Source of the DNA: Bacteroidales bacterium | GTDB taxonomy: Bacteria; Bacteroidota; Bacteroidia; Bacteroidales; VadinHA17 | DNA length: 64,000 nt | Assembly: GCA_022865305.1 (NCBI GenBank) | Contig: JALHSP010000029.1 | Span: 1 to 64,000, forward strand | Direction: 5' to 3' | Shown here: positions 17,612 through 25,569 of the stretch, piece after piece | Position numbering within the stretch: the first letter of the stretch is position 1 | Layout: every line of letters begins with the position of its first letter | Position numbers and translations under genes: made by a program | The notes under the pieces: generated by a model | The model's input: the letters and a program-made list of their open reading frames with translations, nothing else | Databases searched by the model: none | What the model was told of the DNA's origin: nothing

Positions 17612-20047
17612 TTACCCGGATTTGCCAGATTCTGAATTCATTTTCGCAATATGATCATTTAAAAGTTCACGTATAATCTCAAATTCGCTGAAGCATTTTC
17701 CGGTCAATGCTTCAACAGACCCGGTCATAATATTATTTCGGATACTTTTTTCAATTTTACCAAGGAGATCATACAGATCCATTGCACCAATATGCCTGCA
17801 TGGTGACATCAATTTATGAGCCAGATTTGCTACAGATTCCCATTGCCCCGATATTACAGCCTCCTGTATATCTTTCAGCCCTTTTTCAGTAGTACTATTA
17901 AAAGATACCAGCATCTGTTTTACAAACTTGTCATCGCCTCCCGATATATGGTATAGATTGTCTAAGTTGATTTTACCGGTGCGGACCGGTTTATTAATTT
18001 CATTATTGCTGTTAAATGAGATAGGGATTTGTGTATTATTATCCATCACTGCAATAATAGTAGTCAGTAACATTTCTTCTGTAAAAGGCTTTTGAATGAA
18101 TGCGTTCATTCCTGCCTTTCTGTATTTCTGCCAGTTTTCATTCATAGGAGCAGCTGAGATAAAAACTATCGGCATAGCAGACTCCGGTATTTTCATTTCA
18201 TCACGAATAAACCGGGTAGTCTTTATTCCGTCGATCCCGGGCATGCGTATATCCATAAACAGTAGATCAAATCGTTCCTCTTTTAACACTTCCAGTGCTT
18301 CCATGCCATTTTCCGCTTCCTGGCATTTTATTTTCCACCTGTCAAGTATCTTCCTGAAAAGCAGTCGGTTGTATTCTTCATCATCAACTATCAGAATTTT
18401 CAGACCTGATAATTCTTCAGGAATTGATACAGGAGGAACGAAATCCTTTTTAATTTGTTTTTCGTCGCCTTTCATATATGGTATCCGGCAGACAATTTCA
18501 GTACCCTGGTTTTTTCTGCTTTTGATGTCTATAGTGCCATGATGTAATTCTATAAGTTTTTTGACTATTGATAGTCCTAACCCTGTCCCGCCGTATTTAC
18601 GAGTGGTGCTCATCTCGGCCTGTGTAAAGTCTTCAAAAATTACTTTCAATTTGGATTCGTCAATTCCGATACCGGTATCACTGAATCCCAGGACCAGATC
18701 AATTTCTCCCGATTGCTTTTTAATACTGCTTACAGCGAAATGAACAGTGCCGTTTTTTGTGAATTTGACTGAATTGCCTACCAGATTAATCATTATCTGC
18801 TTCAGGCGGTATGGATCACCCAAAAGTGCTGAAGGTGTATCCGGACTTAATGAATAACTTAAGAGGGTGTTATTTTGCTGAGCCGGTTTTTCAAACAATG
18901 CATAGACATCCTCAAGAATACGACTTATGCTGAAGTGTACCTTCTCCAGTACCAGTTTATTATTCTGTAATTTGGAAAAATCGAGGATATCATCAATCAT
19001 TTTTACCAGATGATCGGAAGATGATTTAATAATCTTGAGTGACCGGGTCACGTTTTCATCAAATGATTCATGCAGGAGCTGGTCTGTAAATCCCGATATG
19101 GCCGTCACAGGTGTACGGATCTCATGGCTCATATTTGCCATAAAAAGTTCTTTTGTCCTTGCTAACTTTTCAACTTCATCTTTTGACTGCTCCAATGCAA
19201 CCTGGTAAGAATGGGCTTTTCTGACATACCTTATAATTATAAATAAAACCAATATGGCAAGCAATCCGCCTGATATTGAAAACATGATCAGCCACCTGTA
19301 TGTCTTTTCAGCAATCTGGCTGGCTGATAAAGCTTTTGCTTTCATGAGCTCAGTAACTTCATTTTCCATTTTGGATATCAGGTCATAAGATTTCTCTTTG
19401 ATTTCATTGCTGTTACTGGCCAGCTGAGACTCCTGTGTTATTAGTTCATCTTTTACCATTCGATCCTGCTGGACTATCTTATTAAGGTCACTAATAATCT
19501 CCTGGTCATCAAAAAGGGTTTTTTGATTGCGACTGAATACGCGTTTCAGGATCCCTTTTTTCTGGTTATTTGCTGAAGCACTGTCGAGTTGGTCTGATAA
19601 CTGCCTCAAATATTCAACAACCTTGTCGTCGTGGTTAAGAACAAGCAATTCATTCCAGATAAAAATATTTTCTTCAATAAGTTTGCTGATATTATCAGTC
19701 TGTTCCAGCAATACCGAATCATTTTTGCATTCCGAACGTAATTTGTTTACTTTTTCATCGATATTGGAGATAATGGTATAATAGGGTTTAATATCCGACA
19801 GATCCCTGGTAATCGTATAAATCCGGACACTGTTTTCTGCCTGTTCAAGGTCCATTGAAATTTCCCGGATACTCAATAAGCTGAGTTCTGGTTTGACATC
19901 GATCTGGATGGAAGAAACAATTGAAGAAAGATTCCGGTATGATAAATAGCAGGTTGCTGTAAGCAGTATGACTGCAAGTATCATCAATAATCCAATCTTA
20001 AACTGGATCGGATTTTTTTTCACGGATTTATTGTTTGGATCAATCAT
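17612..20047 (-). CDS. Hybrid sensor histidine kinase with receiver and Hpt domains
   Basis: The 811-residue protein has TM1 at ~17-36, a helical periplasmic sensor (37-250, four-helix-bundle/CHASE3-like length), TM2 at ~252-273, HisKA with His308 (ANMSHEIRTP), HATPase (N box near NLVGNSVKFT, G box GGTGLGLSIVKK), a receiver with Asp599 (LLFMDIRMPGIDG) and a C-terminal Hpt with His744 (AHKLMSPCRHIGA). This is a complete His-Asp-His phosphorelay in one chain, needing only a final receiver, which both neighbours supply. Its ATG overlaps the upstream gene's stop by one base (TAATG), and the NtrC-type gene follows after 55 bp, so expression is coupled. The signal sensed is unknown; the relatives are often stress or envelope sensors. 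Confidence 0.95.
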   Translation of the reverse strand: MIDPNNKSVKKNPIQFKIGLLMILAVILLTATCYLSYRNLSSIVSSIQIDVKPELSLLSIREISMDLEQAENSVRIYTITRDLSDIKPYYTIISNIDEKVNKLRSECKNDSVLLEQTDNISKLIEENIFIWNELLVLNHDDKVVEYLRQLSDQLDSASANNQKKGILKRVFSRNQKTLFDDQEIISDLNKIVQQDRMVKDELITQESQLASNSNEIKEKSYDLISKMENEVTELMKAKALSASQIAEKTYRWLIMFSISGGLLAILVLFIIIRYVRKAHSYQVALEQSKDEVEKLARTKELFMANMSHEIRTPVTAISGFTDQLLHESFDENVTRSLKIIKSSSDHLVKMIDDILDFSKLQNNKLVLEKVHFSISRILEDVYALFEKPAQQNNTLLSYSLSPDTPSALLGDPYRLKQIMINLVGNSVKFTKNGTVHFAVSSIKKQSGEIDLVLGFSDTGIGIDESKLKVIFEDFTQAEMSTTRKYGGTGLGLSIVKKLIELHHGTIDIKSRKNQGTEIVCRIPYMKGDEKQIKKDFVPPVSIPEELSGLKILIVDDEEYNRLLFRKILDRWKIKCQEAENGMEALEVLKEERFDLLFMDIRMPGIDGIKTTRFIRDEMKIPESAMPIVFISAAPMNENWQKYRKAGMNAFIQKPFTEEMLLTTIIAVMDNNTQIPISFNSNNEINKPVRTGKINLDNLYHISGGDDKFVKQMLVSFNSTTEKGLKDIQEAVISGQWESVANLAHKLMSPCRHIGAMDLYDLLGKIEKSIRNNIMTGSVEALTGKCFSEFEIIRELLNDHIAKMNSESGKSG

Positions 20048-20478
20048 TAATCCAAAGTTACAGAAAATTTATTTTCAATAAATTGCCGGAGATAGAGACA
20101 GCAAAGTGCCGGTGCCAGATTGTCTTTCACAACAAAATAATCGTAATGGAGGAGGTTGTTTTTTTCTTTAATAGTTTTGGATTGGGAAAGAAGTACCACC
20201 ATGGTATCAAAGCTATATTCTTTCAGCAGCTTGATTATATGAGCGGCGTTAATGCCATTTCCAAGGTAATAATCTAAAAAAACTATACTGTCTGTAAACT
20301 TAAGTTCCTGTGATTTGATTTTCCTGATACACTCACTGGCATCGGTAAATGAACGCAGGATCAGCTGGTACTCCCCTTTAAGTAAAATGGAATTGATACT
20401 TTGCTGTATGGCATTGGACAGAAGGTTATTGTAAAACTCATTGTCCTCAATCACAATCACATTTATTGGTTTTTTCAT
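20047..20478 (-). CDS. Stand-alone receiver-domain protein
   Basis: The 143-residue protein is a single CheY-like receiver: acidic pair in VIEDNEFYNN (residues 9-18), phospho-acceptor Asp69 in IVFLDYYLGNG, and a C-terminal lysine candidate in FVVKDN. No output domain follows. ATG 20478 starts the canonical MKKPINVIVIEDNE; an upstream in-frame ATG at 20565 would add a non-homologous stretch. As first gene of the operon, it may act as a phosphate shuttle or sink for the kinase, or a competitor of the NtrC-type receiver whose N terminus ([12 protein letters not shown]) is clearly related. It is translationally coupled to the kinase gene. Confidence 0.88.
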   Translation of the reverse strand: MKKPINVIVIEDNEFYNNLLSNAIQQSINSILLKGEYQLILRSFTDASECIRKIKSQELKFTDSIVFLDYYLGNGINAAHIIKLLKEYSFDTMVVLLSQSKTIKEKNNLLHYDYFVVKDNLAPALCCLYLRQFIENKFSVTLD

Positions 20479-20507
20479 TAGGCTGTTGGTTTTTATTCTG
20501 ACAATAT

Positions 20508-20525
20508 CATTCCAACAATGTGCCA
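20508..20525 (-). promoter_or_regulatory. Sigma-54-like promoter before the signalling operon
   Basis: On the minus strand CTGGCACATTGTTGGAA has a perfect -24 core TGGCAC. The -12 element reads TTGG instead of TTGC and the spacing is one base short. It lies about 30 bases before ATG 20478, and no TAnnTTTG promoter is visible in the gap. Confidence 0.4.
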
Positions 20526-20622
20526 GCCTTATACTTTCCTTATATAAAATTTGTATCTGATTCAATATTAATAAATTAAGTTACATAATAAGTTCATCTA
20601 TAAAATTTTAAGATCATGATTA

Positions 20623-20639
20623 TTTCTCAAATTGAGAAA
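20623..20639. promoter_or_regulatory. Palindrome TTTCTCA-N3-TGAGAAA (candidate activator site 2)
   Basis: A perfect 7+3+7 inverted repeat is centred about 109 bp upstream of the -24-like motif, a normal distance for a sigma-54 activator site. Its inner 6+3+6 form equals the site at 15990-16004. The rest of this gap (20640-20870) holds nothing recognisable. Confidence 0.5.
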
Positions 20640-20870
20640 CAGTTTGAGCAGAGTGAAGAGAGTTCGCAGGCTAATTAGAGAGAAGCTAAACGCCGAAAGT
20701 TATATCACGTAAACTAAACAGTTTGTGTGCAAAAGACGTTTTGTCGGATTTTTGCTCAATATTATGAACTATCTGGAAATAATTGTTTTGTGCATCTATT
20801 TAATTAAATTGTTTGTAACAATTAAAGTTTATCTTATGACATAATGCTTAAATAAAAATCTTTAAATATT

Positions 20871-22343
20871 TCAATATGTAGGCCTAAAACCGAGCCTAGT
20901 CGTTTTCATTCTTACAAGGTGCTTGATAAGTTTCATTTTCAATTTGAAACCAGGAAACTCAACTAAACCTATTGACTCTTTACTCATAGCATCCGTTTTT
21001 CGAACTATATCAGCAACAGCACCGGCTACTTTTGAAAGCCTCTCGGGCATAACCCATTCTAAATCATCCTCTTCATTAAGGAGGTATACAGGGTTTGATA
21101 TAATATTTACCAATGGCACGCCAGCTTCATACCAATCACCGCCATCAGTAGGCGGATAATTTCCTAACGGCCCTTCAGGCGGTAGTAAAAATACACGATC
21201 CACAGAATTCATCTTAACGCTTTCTAATACAGTATTAACCATCCCCTTATTAAAAGGGACAAATATCCCTGTTCCTTCAGGTTGTCCACTAAAAACAAGT
21301 TCTCCTTTATCGTTTTCTACAGCTTCTTTTGCTATGTGCTCAATTGTTATTTCAAGAGCAACTTTTGGTACAATATCCTTTATATGACTTTGGATAAATG
21401 TGCGAGTTCCAAGTGAACCATAAAAGTGACCTGCAGTGAAAAGAATTATTATTTTTCTCTTATTGTCTCTCTCTTCTGCAAAATGTTTTGCTAAAGCTAA
21501 AATGACAGCACACCCCGAGGCATCTTCTACCGGAGATTTGAAAGGTGAATCATGATGGCTATGGAGGATTACTATTTCATCATTTTGGCCAGCTATTTCC
21601 CCGACTATGTTATTGGTAATTTTTGGCTTATGTTCTCCGGTATGTATCATTCTTACCCGAGTGTCTCCTTTTTTAGCCAACTCACGGAGTTTTGGACCAT
21701 CATTTCTGCTTACCCAGAAACCTGGCAGCGGCTTGTCCAGAATATTCTTTTCTTTGAAACCGTATGGCGCATACATCCGGTAAGACCCGCCAGGCTGATC
21801 TTTTAGAATTCCAATAAAACCAATAGCTCCTTTTTTATATGCCTGTTTGTAAAAATGCCAGTTTATTCTTACCCAGGTAGCCGGGTGCTTAATATCAGGC
21901 GTTGTGCCTTCAGGATCGTACTGTCCTAATGAAAATTTTGCTAATAGCTTAACGTCAAGTACCGGGAAAGAAATATCTGTTAAAACAATCTTTCCTTTCC
22001 AATCACCGCCCTGAAGGATTTTTTTGGGATCTGCATAAACCAGATTACCTTCAATTCCCTGCCCGGGAGTATAAGCGCTGTAGGGGATCCATTGTGCCTT
22101 TAATGGTTTGAATCCTTCCCCTTCATCAATCTCAAGAATGGCTTTCTGAGTTTCCCGGTAGACTACAGGGACAGGTTCTTTATGAACAGCTTCAAGACCG
22201 AAATTCGTTAATTGTCCCATTAAAAAGTCTTCGTTCTTATGTCCGGCAGGACTTCCTGCCCGTCTTGGACCAAAACTCGAAATATCTTTAACCCATTCCA
22301 TCATCAAAGATGTGTCAAAAGAATTACCTTTTATATTTTCCAT
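20871..22343 (-). CDS. M28-like peptidase with PA domain and altered metal site
   Basis: The 490-residue protein has no evident signal peptide. Residues ~95-235 form a PA-type insert (GNLVYADPKK, GKIVLTDISF, GAIGFIGIL), and from ~245 an M28 zinc-peptidase fold: NNIVGEIAGQNDEIVILHSHHDSPF with metal-type His/Asp at 263-265 and EDASGCAV (Asp274) afterwards. The usual catalytic Glu-Glu segment (aEEeGllGS) is replaced by TAGHFYGSLGT with His306. So the fold is M28, but the metal site or activity may differ. A consensus promoter lies at 22391-22422. Possible roles: aminopeptidase or amidohydrolase of unusual specificity. It is a single-gene unit with no clear partner. Confidence 0.75.
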   Translation of the reverse strand: MENIKGNSFDTSLMMEWVKDISSFGPRRAGSPAGHKNEDFLMGQLTNFGLEAVHKEPVPVVYRETQKAILEIDEGEGFKPLKAQWIPYSAYTPGQGIEGNLVYADPKKILQGGDWKGKIVLTDISFPVLDVKLLAKFSLGQYDPEGTTPDIKHPATWVRINWHFYKQAYKKGAIGFIGILKDQPGGSYRMYAPYGFKEKNILDKPLPGFWVSRNDGPKLRELAKKGDTRVRMIHTGEHKPKITNNIVGEIAGQNDEIVILHSHHDSPFKSPVEDASGCAVILALAKHFAEERDNKRKIIILFTAGHFYGSLGTRTFIQSHIKDIVPKVALEITIEHIAKEAVENDKGELVFSGQPEGTGIFVPFNKGMVNTVLESVKMNSVDRVFLLPPEGPLGNYPPTDGGDWYEAGVPLVNIISNPVYLLNEEDDLEWVMPERLSKVAGAVADIVRKTDAMSKESIGLVEFPGFKLKMKLIKHLVRMKTTRLGFRPTY

Positions 22344-22390
22344 GATTACCTCTATTACTTATCTGATTAACAGAATATTTTGTTGCTTAT

Positions 22391-22422
22391 CAAATTTACA
22401 TCATAGAAATTGTGAAAGCAAA
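22391..22422 (-). promoter_or_regulatory. Bacteroidota-type promoter for the M28-like gene
   Basis: On the minus strand TTTG (22419-22422), a 20-base spacer and TAAATTTG (22391-22398) match the consensus. Transcription would start near 22384, about 40 bases before the ATG at 22343. Confidence 0.65.
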
Positions 22423-22469
22423 TATTATTACGGATCAGGATTCAATCAGCTTTAATTTCCTTATCATTT

Positions 22470-22503
22470 TCAACGTATTAAAAAACGTTTTTTAATACGT
22501 TGA
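22470..22503. repeat. 34-bp perfect palindrome
   Basis: Each 17-base arm reads TCAACGTATTAAAAAAC on its own strand, with no loop. It lies between the divergent M28-like gene and the TIR region. It could be an operator, a cruciform-forming site or a mobile-element end. Downstream, 22504-22703 holds only an imperfect CTACCCTTTAA/TTAAAGGTAG hairpin (22545-22574). Confidence 0.7.
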
Positions 22504-22703
22504 TTTAATATCAGGCGAATTAATCTATAATTATGCACAGGAGCTACCCTTTAAAAGATGCGTATTAAAGGTAGTACCTTAGAAGAAGAGCCCGTCCCGT
22601 GCTTACTGATTTAATCCATTTGGTCTGAAAAGATATTTGTGGATGGATTTTTATTTGACTTGCGTTATTGTGTTTCGTAACTTTATCACACTGAACGGCT
22701 AAG

Positions 22704-22775
22704 ATGGCAAGCTTAATACCCGGTTACGAATACGACATCTTCATCAGCTAACGACAGAAAGACAATAAGTACGAT
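22704..22775 (+). pseudogene. Decayed N terminus of a TIR-domain protein
   Basis: ATG 22704 opens MASLIPGYEYDIFIS, then an in-frame TAA, then RQKDNKYD. This matches, from memory, a recurrent N terminus of Bacteroidota TIR-domain proteins in which the stop position is a tyrosine (FISYRQKDNK). After about 24 codons similarity ends and a further stop follows at the end of the region. It is therefore a truncated and nonsense-mutated gene start, about 110 bp upstream of an intact TIR gene. The order suggests loss of a larger TIR gene by deletion or replacement. Confidence 0.6.
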
Positions 22776-22885
22776 ATGTTCATCAACTGCAGTCATAATT
22801 TATCGAACCACATTTCATGGAATTGAAAAACAAGGAGTTAAAACAAGATAGTTAAGTGATCTTCTCACAAATTACAGATACGGAT

Positions 22886-25468
22886 ATGGCTCACGATGTA
22901 TTTATAAGTTATTCCAATAAGGATAAAAATGCTGCTGATGCCGTTTGTTCGATAATGGAAAAAAACGGGATCCGTTGCTGGATTGCACCCCGTAATATTA
23001 CTCCCGGAGCGCCCTTTGCGGAGGCCATCATCGATGGCATAAAAGGATCTAAAGTATTTATCCTGGTTTATTCCTCGAATTCAAACCAGTCTAATCAGGT
23101 TGTTAAAGAGGTAGACAGGGCAGTCCATCATAGACTGGCGATTATTCCACTTCGCCTGGAGGATGTTCCTATGTCAAAACAGCTCGAGTATTATGTCAGC
23201 GATGTCCACTGGCTGGATGCTTTAACTCCTCCGCTTGAGAAACACATTGACAAATTGTGCAAGGTGGTTCAGATGCTGTTAACGATGGATAAAGTTGACA
23301 GTGATGTTATAGAAGAAGCATTCAGGACCGAAATAATAAAGCAGCAAGAGCCAGGTAAAGCTGGCAGGAGGTTTAAACTATCCCGTATTCTTATCCCGGC
23401 AGTCGCTGTACTCTTTATTGTTATTATCCTTGGTGCTGTATGGTTTTTCAAACAGCAGGCAAAGATCCACTGGGCCAGGGAGGTGGCGCTTCCTGAAATC
23501 AAGAGGCTGATCGGGGAAAACGATGTTTGGCGAAACCTTGTGAAGCCATACCAGCTGGCGGTTAAGGCGGAAGCCATCCTGGGGAAGGATACCACCGTTG
23601 CAGCACTTATCCACAAGTGTTCCAGAAATATTGATGTCCTCACAGAGCCATCCGGGGCGAGCGTTTATGTGAAGGAATACGTAGATCCCGAAGCTGAATG
23701 GTCCTTTCTTGGAATAACACCGCTGAAGGGTGTCCGTGTACCTATCGGAATCTTCCGTTGGAAGCTGGAGAAGGAAGGTTATGATACTTTATTTGCAGCC
23801 GCATCCACATGGGATGTAGGAGGCGAAGATGATATGATAAGCGGTTACAATTTCGTGCGAACTATGGACATGAAGGATAGCCTTCCTGCAGGGTTGGTAC
23901 GGGTACCAGCCACGGAGACTGAGATCGGATCGCTGGTAGATTTCTTTATCGGCCGCTATGAGGTCACAAACAAGGAGTACAAGGCATTCATGGACGCCGG
24001 CGGGTATCGTAACCGGGAGTTCTGGAAACATCCTTTCATGAAGGACGGACGAAAACTCACCTGGGAGGAAGCCATGGGGATGTTCAAAGATCAGACAGGG
24101 AGGCCTGGCCCTGAAACATGGGTTGGAGGTGACTATCCGGAAGGTCAGGGCAGCTACCCTGTGTCAGGGGTTAGCTGGTACGAGGCGGCAGCTTATGCAG
24201 AATGGGCAGGGATGAGTCTTCCCACTTCCGTCCACTGGAATGTGGCGAGAGGAGCTCTAACACCTATGATAATATGGCCTCAGCTCGGAGGATTTGGCAT
24301 CTTCGCACCCTTCACAAACTTTGGAGGTAGGGGACCGGTTCCGGTAGGCAGTCTTCCAGGGATCACAACCTACGGAGCTTATGATATGGCAGGTAACGTC
24401 AGGGAGTGGTGCTGGAACGAAACTTTGGCGGGAAGGGTCATCCGCGGAGGGAGCTGGGAGGACAACACTTATGAATTCGGGTATGAACGGCAGGCTCCGC
24501 CCATGGATCGTTCCCCAAGGAACGGATTTCGCCTGGCACTATATCCGGATACCGGGTTGGTTACTGAAGCGGCCTTCGGATTCCGGACCGCCTTCTTTGA
24601 ATCAGATTACCGTTCCCAGCCACCGGTTTCTGATGCCATCTTCAAAATCTACAGGGAACAGTTCTCCTATGATAAAAGGGAGCTGAATCCCACAGTCGAG
24701 TCACGAACAGAAAATCCTGAGGGGTGGATACACGAACGTGTCTCTTTCGACGCAGCATATGGAAAGGAGAGGGTACTGGCTCATCTCTTCCTTCCATCCA
24801 GCACACCACCTCCGTATCAGATAGTGATTTACTTCCCCGGGGATGCCTCAGCCTGGATGCCTTCCAGCGAGGGGCTGGAAAGCTATTACGAGTTCACTAT
24901 GTTCCTCTCCTACCTGTTGAGGAACGGCAGGGCAGTACTCTATCCTGTTTACAAAGGGACTTTCGAACGGGGAGGACCTGATTATATAACCACTTTACAG
25001 GTTCCAGCGAACATGCAAACCTATGCCTTCACTGAACTTTTGGTTCATGAGGTAAAAGACTTTCGCAGGAGCATCGACTATATCCAGACCCGTCAGGATA
25101 TCGACAGTCAGAAGATCGCCTATTTAGGGATGAGCTGGGGAGCATACATGGGTTCCATAATTCCGGCAGTGGAAAATCGAATTCAGACAAGCGTTCTCAT
25201 TGCAGGGGGTCTGCTGGGTTTGGCACGTCCGGAGGCCAGCGATGTAAGCTACGTAAGTCGCGTACGGACACCAACCCTCATGCTGAACGGTAAGTACGAC
25301 GTCTTTTTTCCTCCCAAGACCTCATCCCAACCAATGTTTGACCTTCTTGGGACACCACCTGAACACAAACGCCAAATCCTTTATGAGACCGACCACATCC
25401 CTCCAAGGTCCGAATTCATAAAGGAAACCCTGACCTGGCTTGACAAGTATCTGGGACCGGTGAAATAA
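22886..25468 (+). CDS. TIR - TM - PEGA - FGE-fold - alpha/beta-hydrolase fusion protein
   Basis: The 860-residue protein has five parts. Residues 1-135: TIR domain (MAHDVFISYSNKDK; RCWIAPRNITPG; candidate NADase Glu75 in VVKEVDRAV). 168-188: one transmembrane helix. ~248-305: PEGA-type repeat (VLTEPSGASVYV). ~335-555: formylglycine-generating-enzyme/SUMF1 fold (IGRYEVTNKEYKAFM, PVSGVSWYEAAAYAEW, DMAGNVREWCW, RGGSW, RNGFRLAL) lacking the catalytic cysteines. ~610-860: alpha/beta hydrolase with Ser750 (GMSWGAYMG), Asp805 (NGKYDVFF) and His837 (ETDHIPP). A GTG at 22856 follows a Shine-Dalgarno-like AAGGAG, but ATG 22886 gives the family-typical start. In better-known relatives a Ser/Thr kinase replaces the TIR. 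Cytoplasmic TIR with exported hydrolase is inferred; function unknown. Confidence 0.88.
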   Translation: MAHDVFISYSNKDKNAADAVCSIMEKNGIRCWIAPRNITPGAPFAEAIIDGIKGSKVFILVYSSNSNQSNQVVKEVDRAVHHRLAIIPLRLEDVPMSKQLEYYVSDVHWLDALTPPLEKHIDKLCKVVQMLLTMDKVDSDVIEEAFRTEIIKQQEPGKAGRRFKLSRILIPAVAVLFIVIILGAVWFFKQQAKIHWAREVALPEIKRLIGENDVWRNLVKPYQLAVKAEAILGKDTTVAALIHKCSRNIDVLTEPSGASVYVKEYVDPEAEWSFLGITPLKGVRVPIGIFRWKLEKEGYDTLFAAASTWDVGGEDDMISGYNFVRTMDMKDSLPAGLVRVPATETEIGSLVDFFIGRYEVTNKEYKAFMDAGGYRNREFWKHPFMKDGRKLTWEEAMGMFKDQTGRPGPETWVGGDYPEGQGSYPVSGVSWYEAAAYAEWAGMSLPTSVHWNVARGALTPMIIWPQLGGFGIFAPFTNFGGRGPVPVGSLPGITTYGAYDMAGNVREWCWNETLAGRVIRGGSWEDNTYEFGYERQAPPMDRSPRNGFRLALYPDTGLVTEAAFGFRTAFFESDYRSQPPVSDAIFKIYREQFSYDKRELNPTVESRTENPEGWIHERVSFDAAYGKERVLAHLFLPSSTPPPYQIVIYFPGDASAWMPSSEGLESYYEFTMFLSYLLRNGRAVLYPVYKGTFERGGPDYITTLQVPANMQTYAFTELLVHEVKDFRRSIDYIQTRQDIDSQKIAYLGMSWGAYMGSIIPAVENRIQTSVLIAGGLLGLARPEASDVSYVSRVRTPTLMLNGKYDVFFPPKTSSQPMFDLLGTPPEHKRQILYETDHIPPRSEFIKETLTWLDKYLGPVK

Positions 25469-25569
25469 AAAAGATATCTTATTCCTGAGAGGAATACATT
25501 TCTGGATTGTCTATTTATAATTTATATATGAAGAACCAACCTTGTATAATCTAACCTCAATTAGCCAAA

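Noticed and set aside
23880-24560. Active formylglycine-generating enzyme or sulfatase-modifying role
   Set aside because: The FGE-fold segment lacks the catalytic cysteines; it is better read as a binding fold.
25469-25569. Terminator between TIR fusion and GH2 gene (ATTCC/GGAAT stem)
   Set aside because: Only a 5-bp AT-rich stem with no clean T-run; too weak to call.
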